The position numbers were made by a program, and so were the translations under genes. From contig DEPP01000117.1 in assembly GCA_002358835.1 (NCBI GenBank), positions 247-8,810 on the forward strand: DNA of 8,564 bases, in the 5' to 3' direction. This DNA is from Bacteroidales bacterium UBA3389 (GTDB lineage: Bacteria > Bacteroidota > Bacteroidia > Bacteroidales > P3). Positions within the stretch are counted from its first letter, which is position 1, and each line of letters opens with the position of its first letter. Positions 1-7,170 of the stretch are shown here, in pieces. Below the pieces are notes generated by a model. It had not been told where the DNA came from, did no database searches, and worked only from the letters and a program-made list of their open reading frames with translations.

Positions 1-202
1 GGAAGCAGGTTTGAGTTTTCTCGGATTAGGAGTTCAGCCGCCTATGCCTTCGTGGGGAAGTATGATAAAGGAAAACTACGGATACATAATCTTAGATGCC
101 GCTTATATGGCAATAATCCCCGGACTTGCGATAATGATTCTCGTCTTGGCTTTCATCTGTTTGGGAAGCGGATTGAGGAAAGTAATGGACGTTAAGCGAT
201 AA
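1..202 (+). CDS. Peptide ABC transporter permease, DppC/OppC type (3' end only)
   Basis: This is the C-terminal 66 residues of an inner membrane permease of the dipeptide/oligopeptide/nickel ABC importer family; the gene begins outside the window and is read in the frame starting at base 2. The segment EAGLSFLGLGVQPPMPSWG, followed by a short loop and a last hydrophobic helix (AIIPGLAIMILVLAFICLG), is the usual ending of DppC-like subunits, as is the closing GxGLRxxMD motif. Such subunits pair with a DppB-like permease and two ATPases to import short peptides. Substrate cannot be read from this fragment. It ends with TAA at 200-202, and a terminator-like hairpin lies about 150 bases downstream, so the gene is probably last in its operon. 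The family call is secure; peptide specificity is inferred. Confidence 0.9.
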   Translation, partial: EAGLSFLGLGVQPPMPSWGSMIKENYGYIILDAAYMAIIPGLAIMILVLAFICLGSGLRKVMDVKR

Positions 203-354
203 GCATTCTTTTATTCAAGTAAACGAAGCGAGCAAATAAAATATTCAAAATCTTGGGTTGAAAAATTAACAATTCAGATTGGTGTGTTTTTCGACTGAAT
301 CTTCGAAAGAAATAGCTGAAATCAAGTTTGAGAATAACAAAACAAGGAATTGGG

Positions 355-399
355 AAAATAAAACGCTGTTTGGGTTTATCGAAACGGCGTTTTATTTTT
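355..399 (+). terminator. Rho-independent terminator-like hairpin after the permease gene
   Basis: Bases 355-371 and 382-398 pair over 17 positions, with one G-U wobble and no mismatch, around a 10-base loop (372-381). The right arm runs into TTTTATTTTT, giving the U-rich tail on the plus strand. The left arm begins AAAATAAAA, so the hairpin could also stop transcription from the other strand. It is about 150 bases after the permease stop codon, the only upstream gene seen. Confidence 0.75.
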
Positions 400-458
400 C
401 TGAAACAGCGTTTTGAATGGGCTTAAATGCAGATAAAATCAACTTGAAACGCTGTTTT
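360..458. repeat. Four alternating copies of a 12-base element
   Basis: The element AAAACGCTGTTT occurs forward at 360-371, reversed with one change at 383-394 (inside 382-398), reversed again at 403-414 and forward at 447-458. The first two copies form the terminator-like hairpin. Copies three and four form a second stem: 403-413 pairs perfectly with 447-457, plus a wobble pair at each end. Copy one can also pair perfectly with copy three. The set therefore allows alternative RNA folds. Confidence 0.7.
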
Positions 459-709
459 GGTAATCGGAAATTCTGATATAAATTATTAAGGTGTTGATTT
501 ATAGTATTTTGATTGAGTGTCTATATTTTGAAATTTGACAAAGAGTTCGCCATTGCTTGTAATTTTTGACCGTAGTATGTTAATAAATCTTTAATTTAAC
601 ATTTCGATTTTGCTAATCTCAATTTTGAAAAGACGCAAGCAAAAATTAGGGATTTGTTCAACTGTTTTTTGAATGTGAAAAAAAGAATGATTTTTTTCTT
701 GCTTTGGTT

Positions 710-741
710 TTTGTTTTTCTTGTTTCGAAATAGTAACTTTG
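710..741 (+). promoter_or_regulatory. Bacteroidetes-type promoter of the HD gene
   Basis: TTTG at 710-713 and TAACTTTG at 734-741 are separated by 20 bases, matching the -33 TTTG and -7 TAnnTTTG consensus of the primary sigma factor in Bacteroidetes. Transcription should begin near 748. This lies downstream of the possible TTG start at 739 and supports the ATG at 760 as the true start. Confidence 0.75.
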
Positions 742-759
742 CAAACTGAAAATAAGACA

Positions 760-1947
760 ATGACACGAAATAAGAAAAAAATAATAAACGATCCTGTTTA
801 CGGCTTTATAAATATACCGAACTCAGAACTTTACGACATTATACAAAGTCCTGCTTTGCAAAGACTGAGACGAATAAAGCAGTTGGGTTTAAGTTGTTTA
901 GTCTATCCGGGAGCTGAACATAGCAGATTCTCTCATTCATTGGGGGCAATGCACTTAATGATTCAGGCTTTGGAAGTATTGAAACAAAAGGGCGTAAGCA
1001 TAAGTGAAGAAGAATATAACGGAGCTTTGATTGCTATTCTTTTGCATGATGTGGGACATTCTCCCTTTTCGCATTGCTTAGAGCACTTTTTCTTTGACTG
1101 TTCTCACGAAGAACTATCGTCAATGTTTATGAAAGAAATGCAAATCAGCGAAACTGCATTACAAATCTTCGAAAACACTTATCCCAAACAATTCTTACAT
1201 CAATTGGTTTCCTCACAACTCGACACAGATCGCTTAGACTATCTGACAAGAGATAGTTTCTTTACCGGGGTTAGTGAAGGCGTTATTGGGACAGAAAGAA
1301 TCCTTAAAATGTTTAACGTAGGCAACGGTGAGCTTATGGTAGATGAGAAAGGCGTTTACTCGATTGAGAAATTCATTATTTCACGTCGCTTGATGTATTG
1401 GCAGGTTTATATGCACAAAACGGTAGTTGCTGCGGATAATCTTATGACCAATATACTCAAAAGGGCAAGGGACTTGCAGTCTGTTGGTAAATTGAACTTG
1501 CAAAACCATACTATAAGCAAGCATTTAGCCTATTTCATAGAGCAAGGTGTAAGAAGCAAACATGATAAAGAAGCGATAAGACATTTTCTTTTGATAGACG
1601 ATTCAGATGTCTGGAGTTGCGTAAAAGCATGGGCAGATCACGAAGATGCAATCTTGTCAAAATTGTCATCATCTTTGATTAACCGACGCTTAGGTAAGAT
1701 TATAATTCAAAATGAAGCCTTTTCGGAAGAACAAAAGAAAGAATTGTGCAAATATAGTTCCGAAGAAGAAATACGATACTTCACAGCATCTGCACAATTG
1801 CACAACAAGGCATATAGCTTTCAAGATACCGGAATTAATATTCTTTACAAAGACGGCAGTGTTAAAGAAATATGTGAAGCATCAGACCAATTGGATAGAG
1901 ATTTTCTTTCGAAAGAAATACGCAAATACTTTTTCTATCAGATATAA
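760..1947 (+). CDS. HD-domain phosphohydrolase (COG1078, SAMHD1/dNTPase-like)
   Basis: A 395-residue cytoplasmic metal-dependent phosphohydrolase of the family that includes B. subtilis YwfO and E. faecalis EF1143, the latter a dNTP triphosphohydrolase; the substrate here is not provable. The HD metal-site residues are visible: H59 in SRFSHSLG, H96-D97 in LLHDVGHSPFSH, and D157 in LDTDRLDYLTRD, the same order and motifs as in SAMHD1. The N-terminal DPVYGFI and RLRRIKQLGL segments are also typical, and the length is normal for the group. The frame could open at a TTG at 739, but the promoter -7 box overlaps that codon, so ATG 760 is chosen; the predicted leader is only about 12 bases. The next gene starts 38 bases after the stop with no terminator seen, so the two may share a transcript, though their roles look unrelated. 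Confidence 0.9.
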   Translation: MTRNKKKIINDPVYGFINIPNSELYDIIQSPALQRLRRIKQLGLSCLVYPGAEHSRFSHSLGAMHLMIQALEVLKQKGVSISEEEYNGALIAILLHDVGHSPFSHCLEHFFFDCSHEELSSMFMKEMQISETALQIFENTYPKQFLHQLVSSQLDTDRLDYLTRDSFFTGVSEGVIGTERILKMFNVGNGELMVDEKGVYSIEKFIISRRLMYWQVYMHKTVVAADNLMTNILKRARDLQSVGKLNLQNHTISKHLAYFIEQGVRSKHDKEAIRHFLLIDDSDVWSCVKAWADHEDAILSKLSSSLINRRLGKIIIQNEAFSEEQKKELCKYSSEEEIRYFTASAQLHNKAYSFQDTGINILYKDGSVKEICEASDQLDRDFLSKEIRKYFFYQI

Positions 1948-1985
1948 TTTTATAACAAATAATCCTTACGAAATAATAAAACAAT

Positions 1986-4085
1986 ATGTATATGAGAAAC
2001 AGAATAGTTATTTTGATGGCAGTTGCGGTTTTAATGATTACCGCCTGCAAAAGACGTCCTGAGCAGGACAAAAACGTGATTGATAAACCTAATATAGAGA
2101 TTAAAGACGGCAAGTTAAGCCCGGAGGCACTTTGGAGCTTCGGAAGAATAGGAGAAGTCTCTGTTTCCCCTGATGGAAAGAAGGTTTTGTACACACTAAC
2201 CTATTATAGCATAAGCGAAAACAAAGGAAATGCCGAAATTTACACCATGAACATAGACGGAAGCGACGTTCAAAGATTGACAACTACCGCTTCAAGCGAG
2301 TGGAATGTTATTTGGAATCCTAAAGGCGACAAAATAGGTTTCATTTATGCAGATGAAACAGGTGTAAATATCTACGAAATGAATCCGGATGGTACAGGAA
2401 GAACTGCAATCTCAGATTTGAAAGAAGGAGACTTGGAAGGTTTCTCTTATTCTCCTGATGGAACGAAGGTTGTTTATGTAAGAGCAGTGCCAAAGCAAGA
2501 CAAGTATGCAAAACTTAAAGAAGGATTGGACAAAACAACCGGAAGAATAAACGACGATCTTGCATACAGACATTGGGATAATTGGGTTGATGCAATCCCT
2601 CAGCCATTTGTTGCAGACTTTGATGGTAAGAAAATTGGAGAAGGAAAAAATATTTTGGAGAATACAGAATTTGAATCTCCAATGCGTCCTTGGGGTGGTA
2701 TGGAACAAATAACATGGAGTCCGGATAGCAAATCTATTGCTTACACATGCAGAAAGAAAGTTGGTAAAGAGTACGCTTTCTCGACTAATTCGGACATTTA
2801 CCTATATCGTTTGGAAGATAAAACAACTGTAAATCTTTCAGAAGGAATGATGGGATATGATCAAAATCCGGTGTTCTCAAACAATGGTAAGATGATTGCT
2901 TGGGAGAGCATGGAGAGAGATGGATATGAAGCAGATAAACTAAGATTGATGGTTCACAACTTTGAAAGCGGTAAAACAGAATACTATACACCTGATTTCG
3001 ATCAGAATGTTGGCGGATTGAAATTTTCAAACGACGACAAATGGATTTATTTCATTTCAGACTATCACGCAGTTGATAACATATATAAAATAAACATCGA
3101 CGACAAAGCAATAAAGCAATTGACAGATGGCGTACATGATTACACATCTGTTGATTTCGCCGCTGACGGAAAGTTGATTGGTCAAAAGATGAGCATGTCT
3201 CATCCTAATGAAATTTGGGTTATCGATGAAGCAACCAAAGAACAAAAGAAAATATCCACTTGCAATGATGACCTGATGGCAAAAATCAAATGGGGAAAGG
3301 TTGAAGAACGTTGGTTGAAAGCAACAGACGGCAAAGATTTGCACACATGGGTTATCTACCCTCCTGATTTCGATTCAACAAAGAAATATCCTACATTGTT
3401 ATATTGCGAAGGTGGTCCTCAATCTACCGTTTCTCAGTTCTGGTCTTACCGTTGGAACTTCCAAATAATGGCTGCTCACGGATATATTGTGGTGGCTCCA
3501 AATCGTAGAGGCTTGCCGGGATTCGGTCAAGAGTGGAATGAACAAATCAGTGGCGACTATGGCGGACAGTGTATGAGAGATTATTTCACTGCAATCGACG
3601 AATTGAGCAAGGAAAGCTACGTTGATAAAGACAGATTGGGTGCTGTGGGAGCCAGCTTCGGAGGTTACTCTGTTTATTGGCTTGCCGGACATCACGAAAA
3701 GAGGTTCAAATGTTTCATTGCACACAATGGTATGTTCAATCTTGAACAACAATATCTTGAAACAGAGGAGATGTGGTTCGTAAATTGGGATTTAGGCGGA
3801 GCATATTGGGAAAAGGATAACAAGACTGCTCAAAAGTCATACGCTAATTCACCGCATTTGTTCGTCGATAAGTGGGATACACCTTTGATGGTTATACATT
3901 CAGAATTCGATTTCAGAATTGTGGCATCACAAGGTATGGCAGCATATAACGCAGCCGTGATAAGAGGAATACCTGCTCGCTATTTGTACTTCCCTGATGA
4001 AACACATTGGGTATTGAAACCTCAAAATGGTGTGTTGTGGCAAAGAAACTTCTTCGATTGGTTAGATATGTGGTTGAAGAAATAA
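1986..4085 (+). CDS. dpp5: Dipeptidyl-peptidase 5-like S9 peptidase, lipoprotein
   Basis: A 699-residue serine exopeptidase that removes dipeptides from the N-termini of peptides in the periplasm. It closely resembles, from memory, Porphyromonas gingivalis DPP5, which favours alanine or hydrophobic residues at P1. Residues 1-21 form a lipoprotein signal with lipobox ITAC and lipidation at C21. Residues about 45-430 form a beta-propeller with PD40-type repeats such as SVSPDGKKVLY, YSPDGTKVVYV and WSPDSKSIAY. The C-terminal alpha/beta-hydrolase domain carries S557 (GASFGG), D642 (SEFDFRI) and H674 (DETHWVLKPQN), spaced 85 and 32 residues apart as expected. All catalytic residues are present. 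Residues after C21 are basic (KRR) rather than acidic, unlike the surface-export signal of Bacteroidetes lipoproteins, so a periplasm-facing location is likely. ATG 1992 is an equally good start. A near-consensus TAATTTTA at 1945-1952 could be a weak promoter. Confidence 0.93.
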   Translation: MYMRNRIVILMAVAVLMITACKRRPEQDKNVIDKPNIEIKDGKLSPEALWSFGRIGEVSVSPDGKKVLYTLTYYSISENKGNAEIYTMNIDGSDVQRLTTTASSEWNVIWNPKGDKIGFIYADETGVNIYEMNPDGTGRTAISDLKEGDLEGFSYSPDGTKVVYVRAVPKQDKYAKLKEGLDKTTGRINDDLAYRHWDNWVDAIPQPFVADFDGKKIGEGKNILENTEFESPMRPWGGMEQITWSPDSKSIAYTCRKKVGKEYAFSTNSDIYLYRLEDKTTVNLSEGMMGYDQNPVFSNNGKMIAWESMERDGYEADKLRLMVHNFESGKTEYYTPDFDQNVGGLKFSNDDKWIYFISDYHAVDNIYKINIDDKAIKQLTDGVHDYTSVDFAADGKLIGQKMSMSHPNEIWVIDEATKEQKKISTCNDDLMAKIKWGKVEERWLKATDGKDLHTWVIYPPDFDSTKKYPTLLYCEGGPQSTVSQFWSYRWNFQIMAAHGYIVVAPNRRGLPGFGQEWNEQISGDYGGQCMRDYFTAIDELSKESYVDKDRLGAVGASFGGYSVYWLAGHHEKRFKCFIAHNGMFNLEQQYLETEEMWFVNWDLGGAYWEKDNKTAQKSYANSPHLFVDKWDTPLMVIHSEFDFRIVASQGMAAYNAAVIRGIPARYLYFPDETHWVLKPQNGVLWQRNFFDWLDMWLKK

Positions 4086-4165
4086 AGAAAGAGTAAATTG
4101 ATTTGAAGATTCGCCGAGATAACTTCAAGAATAAAAATAGTAGAAACAAGAAAAAAATATAGTAT

Positions 4166-4666
4166 ATGGAACTTATAGGAAAATTGATTAAGGTATTGCC
4201 GGAACAATCCGGTCAATCGGAAAAAGGAAATTGGGTAAGAGGTGGATTCGTTATTGAATATCAAGATGGGGAATACCCTGCTAATGCAGCCTTTACTTTG
4301 TTTGGAGAGGCTCGAATCAACATGGTAAAAAGCCTACAACTTGGTTCAATGGTCAGAGTTCAATTCTCTGTACGTTCAAGAGAGTATCAAGAACGTTGGT
4401 ACACCGATTTGAGCTGTTTTAGAGTAGAAGCACACATGCAAAACGCTTATCAACCACAAGCAGCTCCTGTTTACGGACAACCATACCCTCAATCACCTTA
4501 TCCACAGCAACCAATGTACCAACAACCTCAACAACCGGTATATCAACCACAGCAACCAATGGCTCAACCAGCTCAACAACAACCGGTATATCCTGAACAA
4601 CAAATGCAGGGTGGAACATTCGATTCCTCTCAATCATTTGAACAAGAAAATGATTTACCATTCTAA
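4166..4666 (+). CDS. DUF3127 protein with SSB-like tail
   Basis: A 166-residue protein. Residues 1-90 match my recollection of DUF3127, a Bacteroidetes family without an established function: a compact beta-rich domain (MELIGKLIKVLPEQSG, GGFVIEYQD, AAFTLFGEARI, GSMVRVQFSVRSREY, WYTDLSCFRVE) suggestive of an OB-fold. Residues 94-150 are a low-complexity linker rich in Pro, Gln and Tyr. The last nine residues, FEQENDLPF, resemble the acidic tip of bacterial single-stranded DNA-binding protein (DDDIPF), which recruits replication and repair enzymes. Domain, flexible linker and tip together copy the layout of SSB, so a role in ssDNA binding is a reasonable inference but unproven. No signal peptide; cytoplasmic. 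It begins 80 bases after dpp5 behind an A-rich leader with no clear Shine-Dalgarno sequence. The strong hairpin right after it probably ends its transcript. Confidence 0.85.
   Translation: MELIGKLIKVLPEQSGQSEKGNWVRGGFVIEYQDGEYPANAAFTLFGEARINMVKSLQLGSMVRVQFSVRSREYQERWYTDLSCFRVEAHMQNAYQPQAAPVYGQPYPQSPYPQQPMYQQPQQPVYQPQQPMAQPAQQQPVYPEQQMQGGTFDSSQSFEQENDLPF
4502..4592 (+). repeat. Internal repeats coding the Pro/Gln-rich linker
   Basis: CCACAGCAACCAATG occurs at 4502-4516 and 4547-4561 (45 bases apart), and CAACAACCGGTATATC at 4529-4544 and 4577-4592 (48 bases apart). Both offsets are multiples of three, so gain or loss of a unit would lengthen or shorten the linker of the DUF3127 protein without a frameshift. 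The exact DNA identity points to recent slippage or duplication. Confidence 0.75.
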
Positions 4667-4688
4667 GATTATAAATCAATAATTCGAA

Positions 4689-4733
4689 GGAGTGTGAAGG
4701 AAAGGTGCGTCCTTGCTTTCATACTCCGTTTTT
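4689..4733 (+). terminator. Strong hairpin with U tract between the DUF3127 and M28 genes
   Basis: Bases 4689-4705 pair with 4711-4727 over 17 positions (two G-U wobbles, one mismatch) around the loop TGCGT, followed by GTTTTTATTT. This is the form of a rho-independent terminator and lies 22 bases after the DUF3127 stop codon. The M28 start codon follows the T run by only 10 bases, leaving no room for a promoter between, so the hairpin may instead be a leader attenuator for that gene. Confidence 0.8.
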
Positions 4734-4743
4734 ATTTATCGCC

Positions 4744-6135
4744 ATGAACAGAGGTTTAGTGTTTATATCATTGTTGCTGTTTCCCATTCTGCTGAATGCA
4801 CAGCAAAAAGAACTTTTGCAAAGAGATGTTTACGCAATGAGTAGTGATGCTTTTGAAGGACGAAAAGTCGGAACAATAGGAGGAGAGAAAGCAAGAGAAT
4901 ACATTTGTTCTCAATTGAGAGATATATCTCTTGAATACTCTACTCAGAAATGTCATAAAGGCTTAGGAAAGAACATAATTGCTGAAATAAAAGCTGAAAA
5001 TACGAAATTCAAAGACGAATATATTCTCATAGGTGCTCATTATGACCACTTGGGTGTAAGGAATGGGGAAATATACAATGGAGCTGACGACAACGCTTCA
5101 GGTTCTGCTGTACTATTACAGTTGGCCAGACTTCTCAAATCAAATAAAGATAAGCTGAATCGAAACATCATATTGGCATGGTTTGATGCCGAGGAAATAG
5201 GATTGGTAGGTAGTAAACACTATGCTTCACATCATTTGTATGTAGGCAAAAGAGAACAAATCAAATTGATGATTAACCTCGATATGGTAGGATGGTACAA
5301 GAATGGAAGTTTGAAAATTGCCGGTGTAAAGATGCTTAAAGGATGGGAAACGATATTTAATCAAACAGAAAGAAATATTCATATAGAGGTTTCTGACTTT
5401 GAGAAATCCTTTTTCACCGATTCAGATCACAGTTCTTTTGCTTCAATGGAAATTCCTGCCATAACAATGACCACAGGTACCAAATCGCCATATCACAAAC
5501 CTGAAGACGATGCGGAATTGATAGATTACGATGGTATGGATAAAATATGTGATTTTGTATATGGGCTTACCGTCAACGCAAGTGCTTATCCGGATTTAGG
5601 ATTTTCAGGAGATATTGCATATAAGCACCGAAAGAATATACGCAAATTTGAAACGGCTTTAACGATTTCAACAGGCAGTGCACGTCAATTTTATCATGGC
5701 GGCTACATGACGGGAAAGAATGGATTTGTTTCAAATGTTGGTTTGATGTTTCAATACAATACTGGCGAATTGTCAAGTTTTGATTTCGGAATTCTAGCAG
5801 AATACGAACGGACTAAGCAGTTTGAAGGTATATTTGAGGGAGGCAAAATATCAATTCCTTTGAACTACACCTTTGGATACTTTGTCCCTATGGGCGGAGG
5901 AGGAATTAAATTCGGAATTGCTTATGACTACATCTTCAATGCAAGATTGGCAGGAGCAAAACTAAACAAAAGCGATTTCAATCCTCATGATATTTCTTTC
6001 CTTCTTGGATTTACATTCAGAATTCACAAACTCGCTTTCAATATAGGTAGCAAATACGGATTTTTAGACAGGTATAATCAAAATGAAAAGATAACTTACC
6101 GAGGCTCATACTTCGGATTAAGCTATTATTTCTAA
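4744..6135 (+). CDS. M28 zinc peptidase with C-terminal outer membrane barrel-like domain
   Basis: A 463-residue exported protein. Residues 1-19 are a Sec signal peptide (MNRGLVFISLLLFPILLNA, cut before QQ). Residues about 25-280 are an M28 aminopeptidase-like domain with the two-zinc site intact: H99 (GAHYDH), D115/D116 (NGADDNASG), E150 as the general base and E151 as ligand (DAEEIG), D180 (NLDMVGW) and H251 (PYHKPEDD). Residues about 300-463 are unlike M28. They consist of roughly eight alternating polar/hydrophobic strands rich in Tyr, Phe and Gly and end in YYF, like small outer membrane barrels. This suggests a peptidase held at the outer membrane; with an even strand number the enzyme domain would face the periplasm. 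The frame opens earlier at GTG 4705, but that codon lies in the hairpin and would spoil the signal peptide, so ATG 4744 is chosen. No Shine-Dalgarno sequence precedes it. Confidence 0.88.
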   Translation: MNRGLVFISLLLFPILLNAQQKELLQRDVYAMSSDAFEGRKVGTIGGEKAREYICSQLRDISLEYSTQKCHKGLGKNIIAEIKAENTKFKDEYILIGAHYDHLGVRNGEIYNGADDNASGSAVLLQLARLLKSNKDKLNRNIILAWFDAEEIGLVGSKHYASHHLYVGKREQIKLMINLDMVGWYKNGSLKIAGVKMLKGWETIFNQTERNIHIEVSDFEKSFFTDSDHSSFASMEIPAITMTTGTKSPYHKPEDDAELIDYDGMDKICDFVYGLTVNASAYPDLGFSGDIAYKHRKNIRKFETALTISTGSARQFYHGGYMTGKNGFVSNVGLMFQYNTGELSSFDFGILAEYERTKQFEGIFEGGKISIPLNYTFGYFVPMGGGGIKFGIAYDYIFNARLAGAKLNKSDFNPHDISFLLGFTFRIHKLAFNIGSKYGFLDRYNQNEKITYRGSYFGLSYYF

Positions 6136-6147
6136 AGATGAACATTT

Positions 6148-7014
6148 TCAGAACCTTCGTCTGTATTCCGAAGGCGAGATTCCTGTTACCCTTTTGAAAA
6201 ATTTGCTGAATACGTCTTGGTTGTTGAATGACAACTCGAGACTTATCTGTTCTATTGTCTTGTTACTTGAACGCAAAAGGGCTTTGCTTTCTATTATAAC
6301 ATAGTCTTCTATCCATTTATGAGCACTTTTGCTTGTCGAACCCTTAACAAGAGTTGTCAAATACTTGGGTGTGATTGATAATTTATCAGAATAGAATGTC
6401 AAATCCCTATGCTTGCGATAATTATCTTTGAGTAATGCAATGAAATCTTGAACTATGCCTCTGCTTTCGATGTTCTCATCCTCCGAGTGCATGTTATGGG
6501 CGTATGAAAAGAATAAAGACAAGGTGTAATGTTTGGCTGCCTCCAATCGATATGGGTTTTTCTTGTTTGCAATAATCATTCGCATGGTTTCAAGGTAGTT
6601 TTTGAGAACGTTTTTCCCTATATCATCTAACTTAATTACCGGTCTGCTGTGTGTAGATATGTAAAGATGGGTTTGTTTGTGGATATTATGAAACATATCA
6701 TCGCTAAAGCGTTTCGAAAATACCAAAGCCTTTATCTTCAAATCCTCACTATATGAATGCAATTGAAGAATGCTGTCAGCCAACATTACAACCATGCAAG
6801 GCGATTCAACTTTGTATCTTTTCATATCAATAGATATTTCTACACTTCCTGATTCGTATATCATGGTTGTTGTAGTGTCTATACGGAAGGGCTCTTTTAC
6901 TATTTTAGGTATTTCATAGCTGTCAATATATATAAGATCCGTATCGACCCTTTGGTCTTCCATGGAAATCCTCGCAAGATTTTCTTTCCAATGTAGTAGA
7001 GGTACTTTCTTCAT
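6148..7014 (-). CDS. AraC-family transcriptional regulator
   Basis: A 288-residue DNA-binding protein. The C-terminal 95 residues carry the two helix-turn-helix units of the AraC family: the first at about 204-225 (DLTFYSDKLSITPKYLTTLV), the second at about 252-275 (TIEQISLELSFNNQDVFSKF), followed by the signature FFKRVTGISPSEYRR. Residues 1-190 form a sensing or dimerising region resembling the cupin-like domain common in Bacteroidetes AraC proteins; no ligand can be named. The gene is convergent with the M28 gene (12 bases between stops) and divergent from the barrel protein gene, separated by 156 bases. AraC proteins often act on a divergent neighbour, so the barrel/repeat-protein pair is the likeliest target. 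The frame could begin at TTG 7035, but a -7 promoter box overlaps it, so ATG 7014 is used. Confidence 0.9.
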   Translation of the reverse strand: MKKVPLLHWKENLARISMEDQRVDTDLIYIDSYEIPKIVKEPFRIDTTTTMIYESGSVEISIDMKRYKVESPCMVVMLADSILQLHSYSEDLKIKALVFSKRFSDDMFHNIHKQTHLYISTHSRPVIKLDDIGKNVLKNYLETMRMIIANKKNPYRLEAAKHYTLSLFFSYAHNMHSEDENIESRGIVQDFIALLKDNYRKHRDLTFYSDKLSITPKYLTTLVKGSTSKSAHKWIEDYVIIESKALLRSSNKTIEQISLELSFNNQDVFSKFFKRVTGISPSEYRRRF

Positions 7015-7032
7015 AATGGTGTTTATTTCTTG

Positions 7033-7040
7033 CAAAATTA
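7033..7040 (-). promoter_or_regulatory. -7 promoter element of the AraC gene
   Basis: Read on the minus strand, these bases are TAATTTTG, a full match to TAnnTTTG. Transcription would start near 7026, about 12 bases before ATG 7014. No TTTG is seen at the -33 distance, so the promoter may be weak or need an activator. Confidence 0.55.
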
Positions 7041-7126
7041 GCTTTTTTTTCTTTAATAGGAAGTGTTATCGGACTTTTGTTCTAATTTTAGGGATTATTT
7101 TTCAAATCAAGATTTAGTATTATGGC

Positions 7127-7134
7127 GAATTTTG
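7127..7134 (+). promoter_or_regulatory. Probable -7 element of the barrel protein operon
   Basis: GAATTTTG matches TAnnTTTG except at the first base and is followed by CAA, as are the other two -7 boxes in this window. No clear -33 box lies 20 bases upstream, which would suit an activator-dependent promoter under the divergent AraC regulator. The predicted leader is about 30 bases, A-rich, with AAAAAAAG just before ATG 7171. Confidence 0.4.
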
Positions 7135-7170
7135 CAACCGAAAACAAGAATAACAAAAAACAAAAAAAGT

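Larger units (their letters stand above)
203..709. other. Gene-free stretch between permease and HD gene
   Basis: No open frame with coding character is visible on either strand. The recognisable contents are the hairpin at 355-399, further copies of its arm at 403-414 and 447-458, and the promoter of the next gene from 710. Bases 460-709 are AT-rich with many short T runs; I see no riboswitch, RNA gene or convincing hairpin there. A 6-bp stem at 272-277 with 295-300 is too weak to call. Confidence 0.6.

Noticed and set aside
460..709. Riboswitch or small RNA gene upstream of the HD gene
   Set aside because: No stable hairpin or known aptamer pattern could be seen; the region looks like ordinary AT-rich spacer.
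1712..2062. Open frame spanning the end of the HD gene and the start of dpp5
   Set aside because: It overlaps two well-supported genes in another frame, and its peptide has no family features.
1862..2194. Minus-strand frame across the HD/dpp5 junction with hydrophobic stretches
   Set aside because: It is antisense to two clear genes with no promoter or start signal; the hydrophobic residues come from reading AT-rich codons backwards.
4098..4127. Promoter for the DUF3127 gene (TTG at 4098-4100, TAACTTCA at 4120-4127)
   Set aside because: Both boxes deviate from consensus; too weak to list, though the gene may still have its own start in this gap.
4419..4679. Minus-strand frame rich in Val under the DUF3127 gene
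   Set aside because: It is the mirror image of the Pro/Gln-rich repeats; the composition is explained by the sense strand.
6154..6174. Terminator between the convergent M28 and AraC genes
   Set aside because: CCTTCG and CGAAGG form only a 6-bp stem inside the last AraC codons, with no T run on either side.
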